From assembly GCA_039193455.1 (NCBI GenBank), contig JBCCWO010000001.1, positions 186,001-250,000 of the forward strand: DNA of 64,000 bases. The letters are read 5' to 3'. A program made the translations under genes and the position numbers. The notes under the pieces are model-generated. The model was not told the origin of the DNA, ran no database searches, and saw only the letters and a list, made by a program, of their open reading frames with translations. The first letter of the stretch is position 1. Each line of letters starts with the position of its first letter. Positions 42,763 to 55,031 of the stretch are shown here, piece by piece. The stretch comes from JBCBGF01 sp039193455. GTDB taxonomy: Bacteria > Pseudomonadota > Alphaproteobacteria > Rhodobacterales > Rhodobacteraceae.

Positions 42763-45555
42763 ATGAGCCTGTACGATGACTACCTGACCGAGATCGAGAC
42801 CCGCAAAGAGCAGGGCCTGAATCCCAAGCCCATCGAAGACGGCGCGCTCACCGCAGAGGTCATTGGCCACATCCGGGACAACGCTAGCCCCCATCGCGAC
42901 GGGGCGCTGAAGTTTTTCATCTACAACACGCTGCCCGGCACGACGAGCGCGGCGGGCGTCAAGGCGGCGTTTCTGAAAGAGATCATTCTTGGCGACGCAG
43001 AGGTCGCCGAAATCTCGCCCACCTTAGCGTTTGAGTTGCTGTCGCACATGAAGGGCGGACCCTCGGTCGAAGTGCTGCTCGACCTGGCCCTGGGCGATGA
43101 CGCCACCATTGCGGATGACGCGGCAGAGGTGCTGAAGACCCAGGTCTTTCTCTATGAGGCGGATACGGACCGGCTGGCGTCGGCGCATCAGGCGGGCAAT
43201 GCGATTGCGAGCGATATCCTGCAAAGCTACGCACAGGCCGAGTTCTTCACCAAGCTCCCGGAGATTGATGAAGAGATCAAAGTGGTCACCTATGTCGCCG
43301 CCGAAGGCGATGTGTCGACCGACCTTCTGTCGCCGGGCAATCAAGCACACTCTCGCTCGGACCGTGAACTGCACGGCAAATGCATGATCTCTGACGCCGC
43401 GCAGGCCGAGATCCAGGAATTGCAGCGGCAGCATCCGGACAAGCGGGTGATGCTCGTTGCCGAGAAAGGCACCATGGGCGTTGGTTCGTCCCGTATGTCG
43501 GGCGTCAACAACGTGGCGCTTTGGACCGGACAGCAAGCGAGCCCCTATGTGCCATTCGTCAACATCGCGCCCGTCGTGGGCGGCACAAACGGAATTTCGC
43601 CGATCTTTCTGACAACCGTCGGGGTGACCGGGGGCATCGGGGTCGATCTCAAGAACTGGGTCAAGAAGCTGGATGAGAACGGCAAGCCGATCATGGGCAA
43701 CAATGACGACCCGATTCTGGAGCAGGTTTATCCCATCGACACGGGCACCGTGCTGACCATCAACACCAAGAACAAGAAGCTGTACGATGAAAGCGGCGCG
43801 ACAGAGCTGGTCGACGTCTCAGCGTCGTTCACACCCCAGAAGGTCGAGTTCATTAAGGCGGGCGGCTCTTACGCGATTGTCTTTGGCAAGAAGCTTCAGA
43901 GCTTTGCGGCCGAAACGCTGGGCATTGAAGCGCCGGTGGTCTTTGCCCCGTCCAAGGAGGTCTCCCATGCCGGGCAGGGCCTGACCGCGGTTGAGAAGAT
44001 CTTCAATAAGAACGCGGTGGGCGTCACGGGCGGCACGACGTTGCACGCAGGCTCGGATGTGCGGGTGAAAGTCAACATCGTGGGCTCCCAAGACACCACC
44101 GGGCTGATGACCTCGCAGGAACTCGAGGCGATGGCAGCCACCGTCATCTCGCCCACAGTGGACGGCGCCTATCAGTCGGGCTGCCACACGGCGTCGGTTT
44201 GGGACCTGAAGGCGCAGGCCAACATTCCCAAGCTCATGAGTTTCATGAACAAATTCGGCCTGATCACGGCGCGTGACCCCAAGGGCGTCTACCACTCCAT
44301 GACGGACGTGATTCACAAGGTGCTCAACGACATCACCGTCGACGACTGGGCGGTGATCATCGGGGGGGATTCGCATACGCGGATGTCCAAGGGCGTCGCA
44401 TTTGGCGCGGACTCGGGCACCGTGGCCCTGGCCCTTGCCACGGGCGAGGCGACCATGCCGATACCGGAATCGGTGAAAGTCACGTTCAAGGGCACGCTGA
44501 AAGACCACATGGATTTCCGCGATGTCGTCCATGCTACGCAGGCCCAGATGCTCAAAGAGTTCGGCGACAACGTGTTTCAGGGCCGGGTGATCGAGGTGCA
44601 TATTGGCACGCTAATCGCGGACCAGGCGTTCACCTTCACGGATTGGTCTGCAGAGATGAAGGCCAAGGCGTCGATCTGCATCTCTGAGGATGAGACGTTG
44701 ATCAAATCGCTGGAGATCGCCAAGGCGCGGATCCAGATCATGATCGACAAGGGCATGGACAATGCGGCGCAGACCCTGGCTGGCCTGATCAAAATTGCCG
44801 ACCGGCGGATTGCCGAAATCAAATCGGGCGAAAAACCCGCCCTGGCACCGGATGCGAACGCCAAGTACTTTGCCGAGTTCGTGGTGGACCTTGATCTGAT
44901 CGACGAGCCGATGATCGCGGACCCGGACGTCAATAATGTTGACGTTTCCAAACGCTACACCCACGACACGATCCGGCCCGTGTCCTACTACAACGGAGAA
45001 AAGAAGGTCGATCTTGGCTTTGTGGGCTCTTGCATGGTGCACAAGGGAGACCTGAAGATTGTCGCGCAAATGCTTCGCAACCTTGAAAAATCGGGGCAGA
45101 AGATAGAGTTCAACGCCCCGCTTGTTGTCTCGGCACCGACCTACAACATCATCGACGAGCTGCGCGAAGAAGGCGACTGGAGCATTCTTCAGAAGTATTC
45201 GGGCTTTGAGTTCGACGATGCCACGCCGAAAACCGCGGCCCGTGTTGAGTATGAGAATATCCTCTATCTCGAACGTCCGGGCTGTAACCTCTGCATGGGC
45301 AACCAGGAGAAGGCGGAAAAGGGTGACACCGTTCTGGCCACGTCGACGCGCCTCTTCAAGGGCCGCGTGGTGGAAGACGCCGAGGAGAAAAAGGGCGAGT
45401 CGCTCTTGGCATCGACGCCTGTGGTGGTGCTTTCGGCGATCCTGGGCCGCACGCCCAGCATCGAAGAGTACAAGACCGCCGTGGATGGCATCACATTGAC
45501 CAAGTTCGCGCCGCCGCGGACAGCGCCGATCGACAGCTTGTCGGTCCACTACTGA
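42763..45555 (+). CDS. acnB: Bifunctional aconitate hydratase 2 / 2-methylisocitrate dehydratase
   Basis: A 930-residue AcnB interconverting citrate and isocitrate, and able in many bacteria to dehydrate 2-methylisocitrate. The order is HEAT-like N-terminal domain (residues 1-160), swivelling domain, then the catalytic core. GGDSHTRMSKGVAFGADSG and ERPGCNLCMGNQEKAEKG contain conserved active-site and [4Fe-4S]-binding residues. The ATG at 42763 (MSLYDDYLTEIETRKEQ) follows GAGG with good spacing; the earlier in-frame start at 42670 would lie in the promoter element. Immediately downstream is a decayed acetyltransferase gene. Confidence 0.97.
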   Translation: MSLYDDYLTEIETRKEQGLNPKPIEDGALTAEVIGHIRDNASPHRDGALKFFIYNTLPGTTSAAGVKAAFLKEIILGDAEVAEISPTLAFELLSHMKGGPSVEVLLDLALGDDATIADDAAEVLKTQVFLYEADTDRLASAHQAGNAIASDILQSYAQAEFFTKLPEIDEEIKVVTYVAAEGDVSTDLLSPGNQAHSRSDRELHGKCMISDAAQAEIQELQRQHPDKRVMLVAEKGTMGVGSSRMSGVNNVALWTGQQASPYVPFVNIAPVVGGTNGISPIFLTTVGVTGGIGVDLKNWVKKLDENGKPIMGNNDDPILEQVYPIDTGTVLTINTKNKKLYDESGATELVDVSASFTPQKVEFIKAGGSYAIVFGKKLQSFAAETLGIEAPVVFAPSKEVSHAGQGLTAVEKIFNKNAVGVTGGTTLHAGSDVRVKVNIVGSQDTTGLMTSQELEAMAATVISPTVDGAYQSGCHTASVWDLKAQANIPKLMSFMNKFGLITARDPKGVYHSMTDVIHKVLNDITVDDWAVIIGGDSHTRMSKGVAFGADSGTVALALATGEATMPIPESVKVTFKGTLKDHMDFRDVVHATQAQMLKEFGDNVFQGRVIEVHIGTLIADQAFTFTDWSAEMKAKASICISEDETLIKSLEIAKARIQIMIDKGMDNAAQTLAGLIKIADRRIAEIKSGEKPALAPDANAKYFAEFVVDLDLIDEPMIADPDVNNVDVSKRYTHDTIRPVSYYNGEKKVDLGFVGSCMVHKGDLKIVAQMLRNLEKSGQKIEFNAPLVVSAPTYNIIDELREEGDWSILQKYSGFEFDDATPKTAARVEYENILYLERPGCNLCMGNQEKAEKGDTVLATSTRLFKGRVVEDAEEKKGESLLASTPVVVLSAILGRTPSIEEYKTAVDGITLTKFAPPRTAPIDSLSVHY

Positions 45556-45561
45556 CGGAAC

Positions 45562-46036
45562 ATGATCCTTAAGACGCTGGGCGCAGGCGATTGGGCGCGG
45601 TACCGCGACATTCGCCTGCGTGCGCTTGCAGATACGCCGAACGCCTTTGCGCGAACGCTTTCGGAGGAGCGGGCCTTTTCCGATTAGAAATGGCGCTCAC
45701 GTCTTTCGGGTGAGGGCCTCGTTGTTATGGCCGAGGCGGGCGGCCAGGATGCAGGTCTGGTGGGCGGCGTGCCGCTGCAGGACAGGGCGGGTTTGGTCTC
45801 CATGTGGGTCGCTCCCGATCATAGGAGCTCGGGGACGGGCAGGGCGTTGGCGCAGGCTGTTGTCGCGTGGGCGCGGGATGCGGGCTTCCAAACCCTTGTA
45901 TTGGACGTCGCGGATGAGAATACCGGCGCCATCGCCTTCTATGAGCGGGTTGGGTTTCAGAGAACCGGTCGTACGGGGACATTGCCACCCCCCCAGAGCC
46001 CATATCACCGAACATGAGCGTGCCCCGACGCTGTAG
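45562..46036 (+). pseudogene. GNAT N-acetyltransferase, inactivated by a nonsense codon and a frameshift
   Basis: From ATG 45562 the frame reads MILKTLGAGDWARYRDIRLR, typical of a GNAT N-terminus, but a TAG interrupts it at 45685-45687. The same frame then continues with GNAT core sequence (LVSMWVAPDHRSSGTGRALA, the acetyl-CoA loop, then FYERVGFQRTG) and runs into CCCCCCC at 45988-45994. With one C fewer it would continue PPPRAHITEHERAPTL to a TAG at 46034-46036, a family-like C-terminus; as written it ends at 46017. Two independent lesions indicate a real pseudogene rather than one sequencing error. Confidence 0.85.
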
Positions 46037-46198
46037 ATCGCGCTGCTGGACGGCAGGCCCTGCGCGCCTTGGCACCTTGTGGCGCCGGGCAAACTCGGGA
46101 TGAATGCGCCGGGTTTGGCCAAACGGCAGCGTGGCCTACCTGTTTAGTCTTCGTTAACCGCAACCCACTGCGCTGCTTCAAAACAAGCCGAGACATCC

Positions 46199-46744
46199 AT
46201 GAAAATTCTGGCCTTCGCCGCGTCCAATCACAGCAAATCCATTAACCGTGCCCTCGTCGAATTCACAGCGACCCGGTTCGCCGACCAGAACCCGGGCACG
46301 GAGATTGTTACCCTTGATCTCAACGACTACGAGATGCCGATCTATTCGCAGGATCGCGAGAACGCCGATGGTGTCCATCCGCTGGCGCAGGCGTTTCGTG
46401 ACCAGATCAGCGCGGTGGACGCCGTCATCGTGGCGTTCTGCGAACATAACGGGTTCGTCAGCGCCGCGTGGAAGAACATCTTCGACTGGATGAGCCGGAT
46501 TGAGCAAAAGGTGTGGTGCGACAAACCGATGATCCTGCTTGCCGCGTCACCCGGCTCGCGCGCAGGGGCCAATGTGTTGGCCAGCCAGGAAATGCTGGCG
46601 CCGTACTTTGGTTGTGAGTTGCAGGGCACTTACGGTGTCGCGAAGTGGGGCGAAGCATGGGATGGCACCGGACTCACGCGGGCGGAAGACATCACTGCCA
46701 TTGACAACCTTCTGTCCAAGCTTGCGGGCACCCTATCCAGGTAG
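46199..46744 (+). CDS. NAD(P)H-dependent FMN reductase-like flavoprotein
   Basis: A 181-residue flavodoxin-like protein of the NADPH-dependent FMN reductase family (SsuE/ChrR-like). It opens with MKILAFAASNHSKSINRALV, where the phosphate loop binds FMN, and continues with AVIVAFCEHNGFVSAAWKNI and PMILLAASPGSRAGANVL. Partners and substrate are unknown. It is intact although it sits between a pseudogene and a truncated regulator gene. Confidence 0.85.
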   Translation: MKILAFAASNHSKSINRALVEFTATRFADQNPGTEIVTLDLNDYEMPIYSQDRENADGVHPLAQAFRDQISAVDAVIVAFCEHNGFVSAAWKNIFDWMSRIEQKVWCDKPMILLAASPGSRAGANVLASQEMLAPYFGCELQGTYGVAKWGEAWDGTGLTRAEDITAIDNLLSKLAGTLSR

Positions 46745-46930
46745 CAACCAGTGGGGGATTATATCGCGGGGGGTAAATGGCGGAGAGTCAGGCCGCCTCG
46801 GTGCAGTTGCGACGCATCGCGATCCGCCGCATTCCTGCTGAAATCACAGATATTTGCCGGATACCGGTTATCTCAACTTGTTGCATAGGGTAGCAACGAG
46901 TTACATTTTTGTGGGTAGGCTAGAAAGTAG

Positions 46931-47215
46931 TGCCGCGCAAGCGGCAACCTCACCTTCAACCGATCTTCACTTCAAGTGACGGTCGATGGTGCCGAGATTG
47001 AGCTGTCCAAGAAAGAACGGGATCTCCTGCTCTTGTTTCTGACCAATTTGGGCAGGGTTCTTTCCCGCGAACGCATCTTCAATTCGGTCTGGGGCCTAAA
47101 CGCAGACCCTCTGACAAATGTCGTCGACGTCTACGTCGGGCGCCTTCGCCGCAAAGTCGGATCTGAAGGCGAAAGGATCGTCACGCCGCCAAACGTCGGC
47201 TACCGGATGATGTAG
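46931..47215 (+). pseudogene. OmpR-family response regulator remnant (DNA-binding domain only)
   Basis: From GTG 46976 an 80-residue winged-helix domain is readable: VDGAEIELSKKERDLLLLF, NLGRVLSRERIFNSVWGL and NVVDVYVGRLRRKVG, with the usual VGYRM end. Family-like sequence extends upstream of the GTG (LTFNRSSLQVTVDG) to a TAG at 46928-46930. The receiver domain expected before it is absent, and no kinase gene follows. It is best read as a 5'-truncated remnant; a stand-alone small DNA-binding protein is a less likely alternative. Confidence 0.7.
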
Positions 47216-47218
47216 CAC

Positions 47219-47553
47219 TTGCGGACGTCAAAATGCCGGACGAGAGCATTAGTTGGTAACCCCTACAACAATCTCGCGTTTTGGGCTCGAAGCGGTCCTA
47301 AGCTGGATCTGGCGCTAACGAATGCTCAGCGGGTTTTGCCGTCATTTGATCTCTTTCTCCGAATGACCGCATTGCGCGCGTTGCGACGCCTGCGAGAAGC
47401 ACCAAGGGCGAATATCGGACGTTCGCTGCGGCTACAAAACGCATGCTCCTACGCAAGAATGCGTTCACCGTTCGATTGGCCAGACGTCGCTGGCGCCGCG
47501 TACTCGAAGCTAACAGCTAACTTCCAACAAGTACTCCGAGCCCACGCGGCGAA
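47219..47553. other. 335-bp stretch without a convincing gene
   Basis: A 130-codon plus-strand ORF (47219-47611) crosses it, but it runs into coxM antisense and shows no family motifs. Base composition is somewhat lower in GC than the flanks. A fragment near 47405-47425 resembles short degenerate sequences scattered in Rhodobacteraceae intergenic DNA. The stretch lies at the downstream end of the cox operon and next to the regulator remnant. Confidence 0.5.
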
Positions 47554-48351
47554 CTACTCCGCGCCCCCAACCGCCCGCTTGGCCATCACACCCACCAGAT
47601 GCGCGCGGTAGGCGGCGCTAGCGTGGATGTCGCTGAGCATTCCATTGGCAGCCACGCTCACGCCATCGACCGCGCCAGCCGAAAAGTCGCTGCCAAGCGC
47701 CGCCTCCAGACCGTCATGGCGGAAGACGCCATCGGCCCCTGCGCCTGTTACGGCGACACGCACCGCGTCACCTGTTTCGGCGACGAACACGCCCACCATC
47801 GCGTAGCGCGAGGCAGGGTTCGGGAACTTCGCGTAGCCCGCGCGGGCGGGCACGGGGAAGCGTACCGCGGTGATGATCTCGCCCTCATCGAGGGCGGTGG
47901 TGAACATGCCCTGAAAGAAATCATCCGCCGCGATTTCGCGCCTGTCGGTGATGACGGTGGCGCCGAGGCCCAGCACGGCAGAGGGGTAATCCGCCGCCGG
48001 ATCGTTATTGGCGATGGAGCCGCCGATTGTGCCCATGGCGCGCACTGCGGGATCGCCGATCCCGCCCGCAAGGGCGGCAAGGGCCGGGATATGCTGGCGC
48101 ACATCGGCGTTGCCGGCGACATCGGCATGGCAGGTCGCCGCGGCGATGGTGATGGTGCCGTCGCCCGCGGTAACGCCCTGCATCCCTTCGATCCCACGCA
48201 CATCCACGAGGTCGGTCGGTGCGGCGAGATGCTGCTTCATCGTTGGCAGAAGCGTCTGGCCGCCTGAGAGCACCTTGCCTTCATCCGCGCCCGAAAGGGC
48301 GGCCACGGCATCGGCCACGGAGCCCGCTTTGTGATACTTCGTCTCGTACAT
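47554..48351 (-). CDS. coxM: Molybdenum hydroxylase FAD-binding subunit (CoxM-like)
   Basis: A 265-residue FAD subunit of a xanthine-oxidase-family enzyme. The FAD pyrophosphate loop is KVLSGGQTLLPTMK, and GTIGGSIANNDPAADYPSAV is the second FAD motif. The ATG at 48351 (MYETKYHKAGSVADAVAAL) has GGAGA upstream; the longer frame to 48543 lies inside coxL. It is the last gene of coxD-E-G-S-L-M and passes electrons from the [2Fe-2S] subunit to an acceptor. Confidence 0.93.
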   Translation of the reverse strand: MYETKYHKAGSVADAVAALSGADEGKVLSGGQTLLPTMKQHLAAPTDLVDVRGIEGMQGVTAGDGTITIAAATCHADVAGNADVRQHIPALAALAGGIGDPAVRAMGTIGGSIANNDPAADYPSAVLGLGATVITDRREIAADDFFQGMFTTALDEGEIITAVRFPVPARAGYAKFPNPASRYAMVGVFVAETGDAVRVAVTGAGADGVFRHDGLEAALGSDFSAGAVDGVSVAANGMLSDIHASAAYRAHLVGVMAKRAVGGAE

Positions 48352-48362
48352 CGCGCCTCTCC

Positions 48363-50723
<2,361 letters not shown>

Positions 50724-50735
50724 CTCGTGCCTCCC

Positions 50736-51233
<498 letters not shown>

Positions 51234-51288
51234 ACTGTCCTCCCTTTCGGCGGGCAGCTGGCCCGCGAATTGCGTGTCATTCCGGATG

Positions 51289-51750
51289 TCATTCGGCCGC
51301 GTCTGGACGGGCGTCGTTCAGGTGCGCCTGGAAATTGTCGAAAAACTGCGCCGCCAGCTTGCGCGCGGTCGAGTCGATCAATCGGCTGCCAAGCCGGGCA
51401 AGCTTGCCGCCCACGGTGGCATGAACCGTGTAGCTTAGAATCGTCTCAGCGCCGTCCTCGGCCAGGGTGACATCCGCGCCCCCCTTGGCAAAGCCCGCCA
51501 CGCCACCCGACCCTTCGCCCCGGATCGTATAGCTTTCAGGCGCGTTGATGTTGGTAAGCTCAACATCGCCGGCAAACTTGGCTTTCACCGGGCCGATTTT
51601 CTGAACGACGATCGCGGAAAGTTCGGTGTCGGATTTCTTTTCAAGCTCGCTGCAGCCGGGGATGCACTCGCGCAACACGGCATCGTCATTGAGCGCCTGC
51701 CACACCACATCACGCGGCGCGGAAATCCGGTGTTCACCGGTCATATCCAT
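51289..51750 (-). CDS. coxG: CoxG-like SRPBCC protein
   Basis: A 153-residue START/SRPBCC-fold protein of the CoxG family, with MDMTGEHRISAPRDVVWQAL, LRECIPGCSELEK and GSRLIDSTARKLAAQFFDNF. In the CO dehydrogenase system CoxG helps anchor the enzyme at the membrane. No transmembrane helix is visible here, so membrane attachment would have to be indirect. The ATG at 51750, with GGAGG about 9 nt upstream, was chosen over 51807. Confidence 0.9.
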   Translation of the reverse strand: MDMTGEHRISAPRDVVWQALNDDAVLRECIPGCSELEKKSDTELSAIVVQKIGPVKAKFAGDVELTNINAPESYTIRGEGSGGVAGFAKGGADVTLAEDGAETILSYTVHATVGGKLARLGSRLIDSTARKLAAQFFDNFQAHLNDARPDAAE

Positions 51751-51843
51751 GCTGGGTTTCCTCCCTGAAACCTGGCGGTTTTGGCCAAGCCTATCCGGGG
51801 CAGCCACGAAATCAAACGATTTCCCACAGCCGCGGGCGAAACG

Positions 51844-53070
51844 TCACAATGCGGCGCGACTTTCGGCCAGATAGCGGTCGCGCAAGGTAGGCTGTCCGAG
51901 CGCTTGGGAGAGATCTTGCAGGCTATCGAGCGAATGACAGGCATGAAAACTGTGCACGTGCCGCAGAAGTGTGCTGATGCCGCCGGCCTTCGGCGCAAAG
52001 CCATCGAAGCGCAGTAATGGGTTGAGCCAGATGACATGGCGCGCACTGCGCGCAAGCCGTGCGGCTTCGCGATCCAAGAGATCGAGATCGCCGCGTTCCA
52101 GCCCATCCGAAATCAAGAGAACGACGGCACCCGAGGTCAAAACCCGCCGGGACCACGCCTTGTTAAACCGTTCCAGCGCCGCGCCGATCCGTGTGCCGCC
52201 CTCCCAGTCTGTTGCTTCCTGGCCGATTGAGGCGAGCGCGATGTCGGGATCACTGGCGCGGAGGGACCGGGTGACGTTTGTCAGCGTCGTGCCAAACGTG
52301 AAGGCGTGCACGTGGCCCCAGGTTCGGTCCGGCGCGTGGGCGACGGCATGGAGATAGCGCATCACCATTCGGGAATAGACCGACATCGAGCCAGAGATAT
52401 CGCAGATCGCCACCAGATCAGGTGGGCGCAGGCGGGGGGCCTTGCGGGCGATTTCCTCTATCTCGCCCCCGCGACGCCGCGCGGTGCGCAATGTCGTCTG
52501 CGCATCTGGGCGGGCGCCCTGCCGACTAGGGCGGCTGCGGCGGGTGCGAAGCGGCTTCACGGGGAGCGTGAGACCGCGCACCGCGCGCTCTGCCTCGGCA
52601 AGCTCCGCCGCGCTCATCTGCTCAAAGTCCATCCGGCGGAAGACCTCGGTCGCTGACCACGTTAGCGCGGCATGCTCGGTCACCTGTTCTTTGGGTTTCT
52701 GCTGCCTCGGTTTCGGTGTCTCGCCCAAGGCCTCTTCCGCCCGCCGCCGCGCTGCGCCGGGCGGCGGTGGGGGCGTCTCGTCCTTGAGGCGGGGAGACAG
52801 CATGTGCATCAGACTCTCGAGGAACTCCGGATCACGCCAGAACAACGAAAAGACCTGGTGGAAGGTCTCGATGTGTTCGGCGCGCGTAATCAGGGTGGCG
52901 CGCAGGGTGTGGTAGAAGTCCACGCGATGCGTGAAACCTGCCGTCTCTACCGCACGGATCGCGGTCTCCACCTGCGCCGTGCCCACCTTGATCCCGGCTT
53001 TCCGCAGCGCTTGCGTGAAATGAACGATGTTCTCGACGAGCCGCCCGTCGGGTTCTGCCAGAGCGGTCAT
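51844..53070 (-). CDS. coxE: CoxE-like VWA domain protein
   Basis: A 408-residue protein with a C-terminal von Willebrand A domain; the MIDAS motif is CDISGSMSVYSRMV, and ISDGLERGDLDLLDREAARL follows. The middle region is rich in Arg and Pro. In carboxydotrophs CoxE works with the AAA+ ATPase CoxD to insert sulfur and copper into the CoxL active site; a form II enzyme would need at most the sulfido-Mo step. It overlaps coxD by 4 nt. Confidence 0.92.
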   Translation of the reverse strand: MTALAEPDGRLVENIVHFTQALRKAGIKVGTAQVETAIRAVETAGFTHRVDFYHTLRATLITRAEHIETFHQVFSLFWRDPEFLESLMHMLSPRLKDETPPPPPGAARRRAEEALGETPKPRQQKPKEQVTEHAALTWSATEVFRRMDFEQMSAAELAEAERAVRGLTLPVKPLRTRRSRPSRQGARPDAQTTLRTARRRGGEIEEIARKAPRLRPPDLVAICDISGSMSVYSRMVMRYLHAVAHAPDRTWGHVHAFTFGTTLTNVTRSLRASDPDIALASIGQEATDWEGGTRIGAALERFNKAWSRRVLTSGAVVLLISDGLERGDLDLLDREAARLARSARHVIWLNPLLRFDGFAPKAGGISTLLRHVHSFHACHSLDSLQDLSQALGQPTLRDRYLAESRAAL

Positions 53071-54011
53071 TCCACGCCTGCGAGCACGCCTTTGGCCTCA
53101 TCCAGAAGGCGTGTTGTCTCGGCCCCGGCGATCCGCGCGATGTCGTCTTGGTATTTGAGAAGCGCACCGACCGTGTCGGTGATCATCTCGGGCGACAGCG
53201 CCACCGCGTCGAGCGCCACGAGACAGCGCGCCCAATCGATGCTTTCGGCCACGCCCGGCGATTTGAAGAGGTCCTGCCCGCGCAGAGATTGCACGAAGGC
53301 CACGATCGCGGCAGACAGAGTTTCGGTCGCCTCAGGCACCCGTTTGCGCAGGATCTCAAGCTCGCGGTCGAAGGCCGGGTAGTCGACCCAGTGATAGAGG
53401 CAACGCCGCTTGAGCGCGTCATGCACCTCGCGTGTTCGGTTGGACGTCAGAATTACGATCGGTGGTTCGGCGGCTCTGATTGTGCCGATCTCTGGGATCG
53501 TCACCTGAAAATCCGACAGAACCTCAAGAAGAAACGCCTCGAACGGCTCATCGGTGCGATCCACTTCGTCGATCAGCAAGACGGGCGGGCCGCCTTCTTG
53601 CGGTTCCAGCGCCTCCAACAGGGGGCGGCGGATCAGATAGTCGTCCGAGAACAGCTCAGTTTGCAGATGTGCCCGATCCGTTGACCCCGCGGCCTCAGCG
53701 GTGCGGATCGCGATCATCTGGCTGGCGAAGTTCCATTCGTAGATCGCCGTCGCGGCGTCGAGCCCCTCATAGCACTGCAACCGGATGAGCCGCCGCCCCA
53801 GCATTGCCGCCAGGGCCTTGGCAATCTCGGTCTTGCCCACGCCCGCCTCGCCTTCGAGGAAAAGCGGCTTGCCCAGCGTCAGCGCCAGATAGGCAACGGT
53901 GCCAAGATCGCGACCGCAGACATAGTTCTGCTTGCCTAAGGCTTCGATGGTTTCGTCGATACTCTCCGGCCCGTTTCGCACCCTGTCCTCCGCAGTCGTT
54001 CCCCCCGACAT
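53067..54011 (-). CDS. coxD: CoxD-like MoxR AAA+ ATPase
   Basis: A 314-residue MoxR-type AAA+ ATPase. Walker A is FLEGEAGVGKTEIAKALA, Walker B is VLLIDEVDRTDEP, and sensor 1 is VILTSNRTREVHDAL. Together with the VWA protein encoded by the overlapping coxE it forms a maturation chaperone pair for the molybdenum enzyme. It is the first gene of the cox operon and diverges from the XdhC-like gene over 87 bp. Confidence 0.93.
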   Translation of the reverse strand: MSGGTTAEDRVRNGPESIDETIEALGKQNYVCGRDLGTVAYLALTLGKPLFLEGEAGVGKTEIAKALAAMLGRRLIRLQCYEGLDAATAIYEWNFASQMIAIRTAEAAGSTDRAHLQTELFSDDYLIRRPLLEALEPQEGGPPVLLIDEVDRTDEPFEAFLLEVLSDFQVTIPEIGTIRAAEPPIVILTSNRTREVHDALKRRCLYHWVDYPAFDRELEILRKRVPEATETLSAAIVAFVQSLRGQDLFKSPGVAESIDWARCLVALDAVALSPEMITDTVGALLKYQDDIARIAGAETTRLLDEAKGVLAGVE

Positions 54012-54098
54012 ATGGGCCTGCTCTCGGGCTGTCCATGCAGCACAGTCGCACGGGTCTTGCCGAACGGGCGCGGAATCCCCATCCTCTGGCGGACCAAG

Positions 54099-55031
54099 AT
54101 GCTGACGAAAACACCTCCGACGCGCGATCCGATTGATGCGCTGCTTGCCGCCCCGGACGGGGCTGTGCTCGCTGTGATTGCGGGTGTTGAGGGGCCATCT
54201 TACCGCCCCGTCGGCGCGATGATGGCGGTGTTTTCCGAGTCAGAGCGTGCGGGCACCCTGTCATCCGGTTGTATCGAATCCGATATCGCGCTGCACGCAA
54301 TGGCCGCCGCCGAAAACGGCGCGCCACGTCTGCTGCGCTATGGTCGCGGATCGCCGTTTGTGGATATCCAGCTCCCCTGCGGCGGTGGCCTTGATATCCT
54401 GCTGTTGCCGAACCCCGACCGCGCCCTGCTGACCAAGGTGGCCCAGAACCGTCGCGACCGGTCCCCGTGTTCTCTGGCGATCGAGACGGACACCGGCGCC
54501 ATGACGTTGGAGGCGACGGCACAGACCGGGCGGGACGGAACGCGGCTGACGATACGCTTTGATCCCGAGATCAGGTTTCTCATCTTCGGGAAAGGCCCGG
54601 AAGCCAGCACCTTCGCGGCGCTCGTGCAATCGGCGGGCTATCCCAATCTGCTGCTGTCACCGGATCACGAGACGCTGGACAACGGCGCGGCGTCGGGTTG
54701 CGAGACGCGGCACATCGCGCAGCAGGCGTTTCCACCGGACCTCGGCGTTGATGATCGGACCGCAGTTGTCTTGTTTTTCCACGACCATGACTGGGAGCCG
54801 CCGATCCTGGCCGGTGCGCTTGATACTCCGGCCTTCTACATCGGGGCGCAGGGCAGCCAGCGTGCCCGTGACGCGCGCATGCTGATGCTTGAGGCGATGG
54901 GCGTTTCTGAGGACGCCCGTGCGCGGCTTCACGGCCCAGTCGGCCTGATCCCGTCGGCGCGCGATGCGGGAACGCTCGCCGTCTCGGTGCTTGCAGAGGT
55001 GCTCGCCAAGGCGATGGTGCCCGCTGTATGA
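54099..55031 (+). CDS. XdhC/CoxF-like molybdoenzyme maturation protein
   Basis: A 310-residue XdhC family protein that binds and sulfurates the molybdenum cofactor before insertion. It has the N-terminal XdhC/CoxI motif (LAVIAGVEGPSYRPVGAMMA, GTLSSGCIESDIALHA) and a C-terminal Rossmann part with YIGAQGSQRARDARML. The ATG at 54099 was chosen since upstream codons overlap the promoter of the divergent coxD. It overlaps the next gene by 4 nt. Confidence 0.9.
   Translation: MLTKTPPTRDPIDALLAAPDGAVLAVIAGVEGPSYRPVGAMMAVFSESERAGTLSSGCIESDIALHAMAAAENGAPRLLRYGRGSPFVDIQLPCGGGLDILLLPNPDRALLTKVAQNRRDRSPCSLAIETDTGAMTLEATAQTGRDGTRLTIRFDPEIRFLIFGKGPEASTFAALVQSAGYPNLLLSPDHETLDNGAASGCETRHIAQQAFPPDLGVDDRTAVVLFFHDHDWEPPILAGALDTPAFYIGAQGSQRARDARMLMLEAMGVSEDARARLHGPVGLIPSARDAGTLAVSVLAEVLAKAMVPAV

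Noticed and set aside
44611..45549. 312-codon minus-strand frame
   Set aside because: Antisense of acnB; no recognisable domain.
47219..47611. 130-codon plus-strand ORF beside coxM
   Set aside because: It has no motifs, overlaps the 3' end of coxM, and looks like a chance frame in degenerate sequence.
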